Shown one piece after another: positions 34,101-46,200 of a stretch of 64,000 nucleotides of DNA; position 1 is the first letter of the stretch, and each line of letters begins with the position of its first letter. The position numbers and the translations under genes were made by a program. The stretch comes from Paragonimus heterotremus (lineage: Eukaryota > Platyhelminthes > Trematoda > Plagiorchiida > Troglotrematidae). The notes beneath the pieces were generated by a model, which did no database searches, was not told the origin of the DNA, and worked only from the letters and a program-made list of their open reading frames with translations. The stretch spans positions 1-64,000 of the forward strand of contig LUCH01000562.1 of assembly GCA_013368495.1 (NCBI GenBank), given 5' to 3'.

Positions 34101-36885
34101 GTGCGTACTCAGGAGAAAACCTTGGGCTTGTTCATTTAAGCATTTCTGCATCATGATGACAAAACCGGGATTCATATATGCACATCAGTATTGTCACTGA
34201 CTGGCATAGTTAACGCACGTAATGTAATAAAACTGCAAGCCGATGGGCACAACAGAAAAACGGAAGTAACAAAAAGCGGAACGGCAAAATGATTCGTTTA
34301 ATCCTAATGTGTTACACCTTGAAACCACTTTGGACTGCTTGATTATCCGCTGTGTCGTGGTTTGAATGAGCCGTTAGCCTAATACGTTTTCATCACAATC
34401 ATTTGTATAGGGCTAACTTTGTAATCCGTCTTAGAGTAGAACGTTTATTCTTGCGCTATCGTAGCACTCCAAGCATAGCGGCATCAAGGAATAAGATGAC
34501 ATCTTAAGATTATATACCACCAGTTAAAAAAGGGATTCACCTTGGATTCGTAATTTGCGACAAAGCAAGGGGAGGTGTGAACATATTGTCTAAATCGTCT
34601 AGCGAATCTCAGTATCAATGCAACCCTTCGACGACTCTGCAGTAAAAACAGATTTGTATTACTTCACAGAACTGTAGTTGAATCACATTAATCCATCAAG
34701 AGGAAGGCCGCAACAACTCAGATTACTACGTATTAATGCTGACCTCACGTTTATTATTGTAGAAACCAAGAATATAATTGATGAATAACTGACAAACTAA
34801 CACTGTCAGAAGTATTTTAATTAATTTCTACATAGCATACCACTGCACGAATACATATAATGGAAGGTTTTGGTGTGTTTTGCAGCGTAAATCTTGCCAT
34901 ATACATTTACAATATGCTTATAAACATAATCGAATATTCTGTATGGGTTCCGTTGTAATTTATAACTGCCTGATTAGGGATGCTAACCAAACTACATAGA
35001 CATCTGTTGAATACCTAAAGTGAAACAGATACCATATTTCAGTTGTCACTTACATAGGACATATAACATAGAAAGTCACTTTTCATGTTCACTTGACCTT
35101 CTGTTGACAGTTGCTGATACCGTGGCATGAAACAAGTGTTTAAACTGCAACCGTGAATACCACTTCTTACTCAGGTAGTGTGCTCGTAAGTAGTTTTTGG
35201 TTGTCACACAAAATTGTGATGCCTCCTGAATACAAAGCAGTTCCACGTCCATGCAGGTAATAAGTAAAATCTGCAAATGGTTTACAACTACGGTCAAGTA
35301 AGACGACCATTTTACCAAAGCAAACAAATATCTTTAATTAGGTTCACATTATTTTTGTTTCTTATCTGGGACAAGCACGTCCGATTAACTTTCCTGCATG
35401 ACGAGAAGTCTTAGTCAGCTGCGTGCTATCACTCCATTCATTTATTTTTTACGTGTCTATCTGCGCTTCCATTAGAGACCGTGACCACTTTATATAGAAG
35501 TCGTACATTAGAATGTCATAGCGTAGTAAGACTTATTCAGGGAGGTCAGAGAGGATAACATCAAAAGAGGTCAAAGGTTTCATATGCTTGCTAATAAACC
35601 ATAAATAATGTAAATGAACATTGATTTTCACAAGGTTATCACCAGAAAATGTGAGATCTTCTATAATGTTTGTTTTCTTTAGTGTTAACTGCCAACAGAA
35701 GTTTTGTTTAGTAGAAATGAAATCATTCTGCAACCCTCTGTCACAGTGCCAGAAAATGAAATCGCTTATGAAGTGCACAACTGCCTTCACGCGAACTTCG
35801 TGACAAAGACTGTGATCAGTGGATTATGAAAGCTGAGTCATAGTTGAATTGAACCGAAAATAAGAAGTGAATCAAATGTAGACTGACCAGAAGTTCGTTT
35901 AACCCATCGTTGTAATGCTCACTCGAGCAGTCTACAGCCTCATCACCAAACAGTAGATTACACTACTACGTATTAGGTTGATCAACTCAGCCTGCTCCAC
36001 TATGAAGATTATGATGACATTCGTCTGCCTCGACAGCCGAGGAATTACTGATCGTGGAGACCAACCTTGGTAGTCTAAACTCTTTGCCATCCATTCTCTT
36101 ATTTGCAACTTCACTGACGATCTGCTCAGGTTATAGGAGTAACATGTGTGATACCGTGCTGGTGGCAAGCGCATATAAAAAAAGGCATTGTTCGAAATAC
36201 CACGTTGCATCAAAGGTTGTAATCAGGGTCTTCACAAACTATATCTTTCGACGTTTTACTCCCTCTCTCTACTCAGAAAACCGGTTGACTTCGGGGTTAG
36301 TTATTTATCACCCAAACTCCGTTCTGTGTGTACAGCTAAATGCAAATCGCGCAGTTCTTCGGAAACATATGTGGCTTTTTGGTTCCATTTGTGAAAATAA
36401 ACAGTGCATCGCGAAGTTGTAGCGTAGATAAAGAAACTGTTAAAAAATTGCGAGTTTCACCCCTGTTTTTTAGAACTACTCAGATGCGTTTCTTTCTCTT
36501 CAGCTATCCGTGTATTATTTGGGAAGTCTGCAATACCAGTAATTCCTTATGTTCGATTAACCGATCCTGTCCAACGTCTTCTTTACCACCCCGGTTGACA
36601 ACAGTTGTGCTCTTGGGATTCGTGAGTGTTACAGACTTGCATATCAATAATCATCAACGACCATATGTAGAATATGATAACGTACTTCTGAGAATGGATA
36701 GCAGTGTGGCTATATATCTTCGGTAGTGAAAATTTCTTATGCTCAACAGTGACCTTGGTGGGTTCCAGCGTGAACCGGTTGAGAAATCCTGCAGGAGCAG
36801 TTGATCCCCTGGATCATTTGGTGGATTCCATATGGGACAGTGGGACGGATGGGTAACCGAGTCCAAATGTGAAATGTCCGAGCTC
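31136..36885. other. intergenic/intronic DNA, nothing recognised
   Basis: 5.7 kb with no domain-bearing frame. The longest frames cluster at 36054-36726 (122 and 128 codons, overlapping, unrecognised). A stretch at 34026-34090 (GTAGCGCAGTACTCC ... GGTCAAAGACC) looks vaguely like tRNA boxes but is too decayed to call. Confidence 0.55.
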
Positions 36886-36892
36886 CTGTCGT

Positions 36893-36972
36893 GGCTTCGT
36901 AGCTCAACCGGTAGAGCGATTGCCGCGTTCAGGCATGGCGTTTCTGTCGGTGGTTCGAATCCAGCCGAAACC
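36893..36972 (+). mobile_element. SINE-B copy B1: tRNA-like element with intact Pol III boxes
   Basis: Acceptor-like strands GGCTTCG (36893-36899) and CGAAACC (36966-36972) pair except for one position. Box A TAGCTCAACCGG (36900-36911) fits TRGCNNARYNGG exactly. Box B GGTTCGAATCC (36952-36962) is perfect. The D-stem GCTC/GAGC is intact, and the T-stem has one mismatch. The anticodon region (TTGCC, loop GCGTTCA, GGCAT) needs an extra base before the stem and lacks U33. This is therefore a tRNA-derived SINE head or tRNA pseudogene, not a working tRNA. A 147-codon open frame across it (36832-37275) is chance. Confidence 0.65.
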
Positions 36973-37506
36973 CTAACTCTTCACAGATTGGTCTTATTTT
37001 TGATTGGAGATATTGTGTTATCAATCGATAGACCATTACATACGGTTTCTTCAAAGTGCACTGGTGAGCGGTTGATATTTGCCAGGTATTTAAAACAAAG
37101 GCGTAGTACTTCAGATTGCAGTTATCTGTGCAATTTTTTCAACTCATATGTGAAAAGTTTTCATCGAATTCCGAAGTCTACTTATGTGGATGCATTGGCG
37201 ACATTGGCATATGTTCCAGTTCGACGGCAATCATCAGGATTCGCGTTCCATGCAACTAACACCAATATTCTATGAATACAAAAGAAGCCCTTTAATGTTA
37301 AGTTCAGACCAACAAGTAAGTCAGTTCGTTTAACTCTAGATATTATCCAACACATAGAGTTCCAATTGGTTGTAGTATCCTTGCATCAACCTTTCTGGTC
37401 AGATATCTTGATCGTGACATGTTTTGTTGCCTCTTCAGATGTTTGACATTTGCACTTTTCAATTTGAACACTATCCCGCAATTGATTTCGGCTTTCGTAT
37501 TTCCGC
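36973..37506. other. possible SINE-B body, otherwise unremarkable
   Basis: If B1 is a SINE, its non-tRNA body lies here. I cannot define its end because the other copies (B2, B3) do not share it recognisably. No gene seen. Confidence 0.35.
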
Positions 37507-37587
37507 AGACTTTCCAGTCGGCCCCTTTCAAAACGAAGCACTGCATTCGAGTCTTGTTGCCATTACAGCTCGTCAGTAGTGCATATA
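37507..37587 (-). mobile_element. SINE-A fragment A7
   Basis: A minus-strand piece covering the hammerhead and the start of the 3' half: ATATGCACTACTGACGAGCT, CAGTGCTTCGTTTTGAAAGG, GGCCGACTGGAAAGTC. Both the tRNA-like head and the 3' tail are missing. It is the copy with the most intact catalytic core. Confidence 0.75.
37538..37582 (-). ncRNA. hammerhead remnant of A7 with intact CTGACGA core
   Basis: Minus strand: stem I GCACTA/CAGTGC, core CTGACGA (exact CUGANGA), stem II GCTGT/GCAAC around AATG with one mismatch, AAGA in place of GAAA. The triplet has changed from GTC to TGC/ATG by alignment. It supplies the core base (A6) that A1 lacks, which supports the consensus. This copy itself should be inactive. 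Confidence 0.6.
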
Positions 37588-40500
37588 CTTTATACCTGGA
37601 GTGAAGGACAGTAATATCTTTCTACAAAATTCATTGTCATATGTTCGGTGGCACTCTATTAGCTAAATTATATCGCAGTAGCACTTGCTAGATTGTAAGT
37701 GGAGATTCATAACTTGCTCGGGCAACTCTTCATTCACGAATGCACTTTCGGTGTTTTCGTTGTTTACACTTCGCTAGCCAAGGTAAATACTGCAGCAGCT
37801 GTGATAACAGGCTTCGCTTTGAATCACATCCGAATATTTGTGGGGCGTTATTCCTGTACTTATTTCATAATACTACTAAAAATATTTTGCATTTATTTTT
37901 CCGTGCACTTCCAGTTAGCTCATAATCATAAAATGGAACACAAAACAGCAACAAAGCGAAACAAAAACTTGACCAAGGCTTAAATTCATAAGTTCCTCTT
38001 TGTCTCATTGTTTATTTCCAACATTCCATAGTCGACCCACATTACATTTATTTTAGATAAACTTTTTATTCAAACACTGTCCATAAACTGAATATTCTCC
38101 CACACAAAATAAGCAAAGTTAGTTTTTGTCCTTAAAATCGGAATATTTTATAGTTATCAAAGGCCGACGAATTGGTTGATACACTTTAAACTACCCTAAT
38201 GTAAAACGACTTGTACTTGGTACGCAACCAAGTTGGAAGTGCTTTCAGTAAACTATCAAGCACCTCATAACTTGATGCACAGAATTGATAACCGAAATGA
38301 AATCACCTAACACGGGTCCTAGAAAATAAAACACAATAGTTGGTGTTGTACTGAAACCAACTGAAAACAATTATACAACGAAACAATCAATAGTGCTCGA
38401 TAAATGCCTGACCATCATTTACATTATTATTGAGGACCTTCAAATCTGGTTTTCCACATATAATTGAATTGTTCAATTAAACTGCCAAGTTTGGTTCAGT
38501 GCACGGAAATCAACAAATTAAGAAGATTCAATAGATTACTTGGCGAAACGGTTGGATGGCGGTTAAAAAGTGACGAAGAAACATATGATTAATTCAGTAA
38601 AACAAATTCGAGTTTATTCTAAATGTGTGCGGAATCCAAACAATTTAATGATAGAGCGTTGACAGAATTATACAATTTCGAAGTGTTCCATTTAATGAGC
38701 TTCCGCTCAATCGAAAGAGTTAAATTTCAAGTGATAAGGCACATTTTTGTTTCCGTTCTAAATAGTGTTGTAAATAGTTTTCCAATAAAGTGATCGCTCC
38801 CATGAATAATTCTTTTTTGAACGGTTACAGGTTTGCCACATTTATAACAGGAGTTGGATGATTAAGCACGTACGTGATATATTAATAGAACGTTTTTCAC
38901 TTGTATGACATTTAATTCGAAAGGTTAATCCCTTCGAAAGGGTTATTTGTAACCAGCATGAAGCAAGTAGACTGATGTCATTTTATTAAGTTTGTAAGTA
39001 AACCAGTGGATTCCAGAACAGCGAATACCCCGAAAACATTACGAAGATGTTCTTTCTCTTTGCGTTTTGGTTTATCAAGCTTTCCTCTCTTTGATATTAT
39101 TACGTATTAATGTACCCTCACTGGCACGATAGGAGGTGGAGTGATTAGTTTACTAAACTGATATAAGTGATGCAAACACGAAGACAGTCCACGGTACTTA
39201 GAAAAATCAAAAGGCGCCAAAGTTTTCATTTTCTGATTACCTATTTTGTAAACAAGAAGAACCTACATAAAAATGTAAATCTGCTGAATTGTTTTCTTGT
39301 CCGGATTCAAACTCTGATCACTTGTTTGCTCTGATCAATCAGTTTGTTAATTTATCTTAAGCAGAACGAAATGCGCACACAACATCTTTTGTTTCGGACT
39401 TGATATTTGCATGTTGCTCATGTTAACACTAGAGCACTGACAAAACTCTCTGTTGAATTTGTAAAAAGTGGGAGGACGTTGTGGTTTAATCAAGGAATTA
39501 CTTAATAATGGGAGGACGTATCTTCAGCCAAAATCGTCACCTGATTATTATATTTCAGAGTGATACTAGATAGTAAAACGCAGAATCTAATTCCCCCAAC
39601 TCAGAGCGTGGGAAAAATTAGTCTATTCAGTCCTATCTACCAGTCTGTTAATGTTAGCTTAGTAAGGATGGCCTACACTTCGGCCATTTGGAAGAACAAG
39701 GGCCAGGACAATTTAGTGGTACGAACCAAATTGCTTCAACTATGCACAAGACGAAATTCCCTTAATCTTAGTCGTTTGGCTTTCGTCACATTGACATTAT
39801 ACAGGCTAATCTGCACTTTCACTCATCCACGTTGACGGCTGAAAATGATCGATTAATGTAAACGCTGCCACACCACGTCTACCAACGTTATAGTAGATTC
39901 CGCTGGTGAAAGGCAGATAATTAATATGTAGCCGTATGTTTAAAATGAACAAACAAATTTTCCATAAACATGGGAAATTGCACTCACACATGCATTAAGA
40001 CAGTGGGTTTCTGTCTGAGAATGTTCCGCATACAGTCTTGTAGAATATACGACTGGTAAAATCCGCTGCTGAATTGTCTTTGAAGAACACGTCGGGAAAG
40101 ATAGGTCAGTGCTTTAATCTGACATTCACCGAAACAGGTTAGGAGTAAAAAAAGTAGTTCTCACCTGCCACTCTGCCAAGGCGTTTTCGTGATATTGGGG
40201 ACTTTGTGTTCAACAATGTCTGTTAAACACTTTTTACTTGCTTTGATCGTAAAAGAACACAGGAAGTTTCCCTTTAGTTACAAAGACACAAAGCTAATCA
40301 AATTGTTACATTGTTTTATCCTTAAACGAGTTGTGTAGGAGACCCCTTTAACGATCCATCCTCTCAGTTGATTAAATCGCCATAGTGAAAGTGAAAAAGC
40401 TGCTTACTCTTGACTTCATTGTGAACTTTATGATGAAGCAAACCGTATTAAACATGCAAAGTGCAATATTGACCCCTACCATGTAATTCATTATCGTTAT

Positions 40501-41472
40501 TGTATGATCCCCATTAGGACGACAGAAACATGTTTTATCAATCTTGGTCCAGTTGAAGTATTTACGTGAATATACTTCTCAACAGTTAGACCGGGTGTCT
40601 CTCACAACTATCCATTCTCCTTCTCCGTAAGATGCTCAGTAAAACCAAACTCATGGGATAATATGCTTCAGAAGAACAACCGACTCAGAGGACACTTTGA
40701 AGCCCTTGGTGTAATTTCTTGGGTAGTGTTATACTCACAAAATATACGGTTTCTATAATGACGCGTTTATCGAAAATCCAGTGTGGGGAAACGAGCACAT
40801 TAATATTGCGTTAACTTATGGGCGCGTCACAGTCTTTATAACTTGTTAGCAACTGTTCAGATTGTTTCATAGATAATTACATTGGTATTTTGGACCAACT
40901 CCGTTCACTTTCTTGCCAAGTTGCAATTAACTTCCTAGATTTTATTATCATATTTTATGTTCGTATGTCCTATTTATTATACAATAGTATATAGCTCAAT
41001 CTGAAGTGTCTACAAGCATAACATATATACTTCTGTCGATCTTGCTTCAGGGTGTCACTCACACTACGTAGGTTATGTCAGAGAGCAGTGCACTATGAAT
41101 CAACTTAGATTTTCTCTTCAGTTTACTTAGAAATATTCAACTATCGTAAAATGCACTCGTCTGTCGATGGAGCAATCTCATATGTAGGGTAGGTAAATCC
41201 ACTCCATCATGCGTAGGGTGTTTTTGAATAATATCGAATATCTGAACATTTACTGTAATGTGAAAATACCTTAAATCGCCATGAGGTGCCACATATTTCG
41301 AGTTCTGACACTAAAGCCATATAAAGTAATTTTAGTTTCAGCGAACAGAACTGTTTCCGATAAATTATCATGTTACGCGGGTACAATTATGTATCATAAC
41401 AGCTAACAGTTAGGGGAATTATTGATCAAAAATAGTACGAGGGTAAAACGATTGGGTTAAACATAAACACGA
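37588..41472. other. intergenic/intronic DNA, nothing recognised
   Basis: 3.9 kb of AT-rich DNA, with open frames of 94 codons or fewer (37699-37983, 39560-39835) and no recognised domain. The segment nearest 41472 is probably the 3' flank of the minus-strand PLE3. Confidence 0.55.
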
Positions 41473-43290
41473 CTATGTTGTGGGGACGGGATCAAATTGT
41501 CGCATATATTGACTGCTGGAGTCTGGCCAAGGTAATCCCAGGGTGTGAACGAACTGTTTTCGAACACACAAATCCGGCTAACGTAATCGGATTGCAAGCG
41601 CCTCGGCTATAGCCAGGAGGCGCCAGTTGATCTTTCGTGACGCAGTGGCCGGGGCAAGGTAGACGATGCGAAACGCCTTCTCCTTGTCTGTGTGTCGGTC
41701 GCAATCAACCGGGTGGGTCAGGATAGAGGAGTTAATGTTCCTTGTTATTCCGAATCGAAGCCACGCCTGGCAGTGGTCACGAATCCTTTCCGATAAACGC
41801 CTAGTGGTCCAACCAATATATGCTGAACCATAGGAACAGGCAAGTGAATAGATCGAAATTGAGGCAGCACTGTTAGACATATTATCTTTCGCATTAAGTG
41901 GCACCGTCCGTTTTGAGTGAAACATTACGATGGGACTTGCAGCATAATAAGCACTACGGATCCCGTCGATCAGTTAACGCGTTATCACCCCGGCTGCCGC
42001 GTCCCTTTGGGTGGCAAAGCTACATAGATCTTTTTCTTATCAGCTGTCTATACTGGGGCTTGCAAAGGTCTCTTTCGCATGTTACTGATGATAACTTCCT
42101 CAGGATAGGCATTACCAGCAAGGATATCCTGTAGCATGGTAAACTACATTTCTACCGTATCTCTCGAACAGATTCTTTTTGTTCTATTCCTCAAGCAGCG
42201 TTCGATACCCCGTTTCAGACCAATAAATACATAGCTGTGGAAGTGTAAATATTGCCCACTCCAGGTTTTCTTTTTATATACACTTCACTGCAACAGTCTA
42301 TCTGATCTGCGTGTTAGTGCTACGTCTAAAAATGACATATGGTCATCAGTTTCTTGTTTCAAAGTGAACACGATGTTCCTATGCGCCTTGTTAAAAACAA
42401 TGAAAAACTTCTGCAAATCTTCTTTATTGCCCACTACGCAAAAAAACGCCGTCCACGTATCTTCGGTAGTAATTGGTCGTTTTATTCGTTTCGTCCAGCT
42501 CGTTATTCTCGAGCATGCTCATAAAAATGTCTGCCAGTACCTGGCATAACGGCGAGCCCATAGCTACGCCATCAATTTGGCGATGAAGCTCTGCACTGAA
42601 TTGGAACTGAATGTTACTAGCACAGAACATCAATAACTCCTTCAGCTCAGGCACAGGTAGACCGACGTTAATCTGGCGACTGTCGATATAATCACATAAG
42701 ATTCGTATTGTTCCCACCAAGGGAAAATTGGCAAATAGGGACGAGACATCTAGGGATCACATTTTCTTGTTTGATAAATTGAGTTTCGAAATAGAACCCG
42801 CGACTTCAAACGTCTCTCATTCTGTATATCGTAACTTCTCTTTTCACTGGCTCCAAGATCACCACAAGCCATTGCGCAATGGCACGGTAAGGCGAATTAC
42901 ACATGATGAGTATCCGTCTAAGCGGTACTCCCTCTTTGTGTATCTTTGGTGGTCCGTGCAGCCGCGTGATGAGGGTTCCTGCTAGATGGATGCGGTCAAG
43001 TACATGTGCAATAATGACAATAGCCTGTTTCATCCGTCGTGGAAACCTCAAAACCCCTTCTTGATCGCTACTGTCTTATTTTCCCCGGATTTCTGTTTCT
43101 GAAATTTTGTTTTATCCGACAAAGTACTCATCATTTTTAAATGTCATCACTCCTATTCAGCAGAACAATTCCGGCTCCCTTTCCTGGTCTTGATACCATA
43201 ATCGACTAATAGTTTTCCGATGCAGTAAGCTCCTCTAGATGAGAGTTTGTCAGTAATCCAAAAGTTTAGATTCTACCATCCAAGTATTTG
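41473..43290 (-). pseudogene. PLE3: degenerate Penelope-like element with RT and GIY-YIG endonuclease
   Basis: The longest PLE in the window. Reading down the minus strand: GAGIVLLNRSDD (43178-43143); LHGPPKIHKEGVPLRRILI (about 42960-42905); RT motif A SLDVSSLFANFPL (about 42760-42725), with its Asp kept; DGVAMGSPL (about 42590-42560). Motif C YRRYVDG follows, with its second Asp changed to Gly (codon 42448-42450). A seven-A run on the plus strand (42440-42446) then shifts the frame. The palm/thumb and linker continue as KKTWSGQYLHFHSYVFIGLK and NAYPEEVIISNMRKRP. The endonuclease is AYIGWTTRRLSERIRDH (Arg to Trp, one Cys of the CxC lost). A stop follows RLR at about 41578, then the C-terminus PDLCVRKQFVHTLGLPWPDS, ending at 41473-41475. 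At least six stops and two frameshifts: clearly dead. Confidence 0.9.
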
Positions 43291-46200
43291 TAACAAGTAT
43301 TAACGAAAGTGGATTTGAAACGTTCAGAATTCAGTTCGGACGACGGACGTAACGCCTGTTATTGATTGTTAAACTTTCCAAACTGTATCTCAAGTTCAAG
43401 TTGCCTACATTTACTACCTGGGAAAAAGAATATAGGACAGAGTGACGAGATTTCCGTCAACGTTTTACTCAACGTCAGAGAGCAAACATTTTGAACACAC
43501 CGCTCTGGTTGTTCGGGAAATTGCATCCGTGGCTTGTTTGGACTGACTTTCAGGAATAGCTTTGTCCGCTTTCTCTCGATTGACCTTTCTACAACCTTTT
43601 GTACTTGGGACTCGAAGGTTTTTCACTCCATTTCTGAAAGGTTCTGGACCATATGGTAACGTTGGGCTTGACTGCGTTCGAATTCAGTTAGCCGGAATGT
43701 CTATGTCTCCTGTTCATTCCGTGCATATCGTTTCAGTGACTTATTGGTTATCTGGATTCGGTTACGACGAAAAGACTTCCAGTAGATTGAAGGGTATTCA
43801 TTCTTATCAATAGATTCAGATAGAAACTGAACAGTTGTTCTTGCCTATTCAAGTATGGTACTAAACTTCAAGTACTGCTTGAGTATTTTAACCGTCGAGT
43901 GGTCCTTGGTATGCTTCAGATAATTTTTCGAGAACAGTTCTGTTCGCTGAAACCAAAACTGTTTTACATAATTTCTACGGGGATTTTCAATTATTCAAAG
44001 ATGTGTTCATCGGTTGTAAACCGTGGTTATCAAAATAAGCGAGCGTTCGAAACGAACGATTTGACCCTTAATCTGCACATACTTCCAGGCAATCCTGCGA
44101 GGCTCACGTTGCATGATATATTTGTATGTATATTTGTACATACGTGCATGGCACGCTGTCAGTTGAGAGACAACAAGTAAGGTATGTAAAAATAGTTTGT
44201 CATATATATATATATATATTCGTCCTTTATAAAGTCATCCACTCCCCTTTTCGGAAATCTGAGTCATGAGGTGAACATGAGAGTGACGACTCAGTTCACT
44301 TATCGCTGAGCGCAACAGCTGTGTTTTGAGTAACCTCAAGCTTCTGAAAAGTTGTGCGGATTTTCTGACCGTACAATTCAACGGACCGGTAGTGACGGTC
44401 AGCCGTTGGACATCCAGAGTGTTCCCTGTTTAAGGGAAGCTTCCCTAACACCGTACTCCGAAGAAAGCAGTGCTGAAGCCATAAATATCTTTCTACCGTT
44501 TAGTCACACGTACATACCTTACTGTCCAAATGACCCTACGTCGTTATTTGTGAGACGCACAGACCTTTGAGTGTGACCGCTCGCTGTCTATGCTTGCTAG
44601 ACAGACTAATCCTCCAAAACAGAACAGTCCACAGACTTGACCAATACACCAGACTCCCCAAAGATAGCAAGATGTTCACCCTACTACCCGCATCTCAGAG
44701 CTATATTCAGTGAGTTGCAGATATCGATTTTAAACCGCCGTCACACACTAACGTACACAATTTGTATTGCTCTAGAGAGGTCAGCTTGCGGTCATGCACA
44801 GCTGTTCTGAGGAATACTTTGCATATTTTACTCCGTCCAGCTAGATCGGCAAATATATGTGCAGGTATCTTAACTTAGGCCATGGTCATCTGATCAAGAC
44901 TTGCATGGCGCGACCACTCCTGTCGACTTGTGCCAAATAGCCTTCGCATTTTCAATGTATCACCGTTAAGAACGGTGAAGATTTACAGAACAAACATCAG
45001 TCTAATGTAAGAAACACTGTAAAAGAGTGGACTAGACTGATCTTGATAACTCAGTAGGTTACGCCCTTAAGTGTTTGACGCATATGGTTAGAACGGTCGC
45101 CAACGCCTTGCTGACATGAAATCAGAACGTACGGCACAATGGCGGATGTACATAACTGGAGAAAACCATACGCCGCTTACAGCTTTGGCAACACATTCAT
45201 GAAACGACATGTTGCAGGTCCGGAATGATGCGTTCAACTTAAAGGTAATACAACATGTCTCAGTTTCTTCTGAAAACATTAATTTTCAACCAATATTTTA
45301 CTAATGTTTTGTTCCCGAAGGCAGCTTTTTATTATCTAATGTTTGGTGAGGAAAGCATCGTGATAGCACATTCCGTTAAGGAAATGCCTTACTTTTGCTT
45401 CTGCAGGATGCATTCTGTACATGGTTTTATTCCCCCCCTACGCATGTTTTCATTGTGTGCAAGTGTCACACTTCGGCTGCACTTAACAGGCGGCTGACAA
45501 GCCTGGTCTAAACGCTAACATCCAGCAAGAGATTTCTAACTTTAGCTTCAATGTTCCCAGCATATATGATTATCTGTTCAATTCACTGACAGTGACACAT
45601 GTGTCTACCGGCCTAATAACGACATGATCGATTTAATATCTAAGCACTATGCATGTATTTAATTATTCAGGCTGACTACTTTGTTTTAGTGTAGTGACAT
45701 GGATTCCCAAACTTGAAGTGACCAAAACAGATGTGGCGCATTAAGAAATGGCACAACGGACAGCAGCATACAAATCTTTTATGGCTATTAGTTCGCGGGT
45801 AAATAGAGGAGGGCTTAATATCATATAATCAAGAGAATGAAGACGAACGACGGTTTTATTTAGTTAGACATGAGTTTCTATTCTAACAGCAGCCCTTTGT
45901 CAGTAATCATTCTACCGCATACTCACCGTTCCACTGAAGTTCACTTGTACGTGCTACCAGCAGTGCGGTTCTCACTGGGTGTGTTTATGTCAGTGTACTA
46001 ATGAGGGAACGCGAAAATTAACAGCGAGATCAACCAGTTTTATAGCCACCGTCGGTGGCATATCGCACGCATCCACCATACACTGCTTTCCACATCAAGT
46101 GGATGCGCCTATTCAAGCCCTCTCCGAAGCCTAATTTAGCAGTGTAGTTTAATTTCTTGACAGAAACTTAGTCACACATATGGGAAGTCAGTTAAGATGT

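Noticed and set aside
36832..37275. 147-codon open frame
   Set aside because: Its middle is the tRNA-like B1 element and the remainder has no domain; a known type of false gene call over tRNA-derived repeats.
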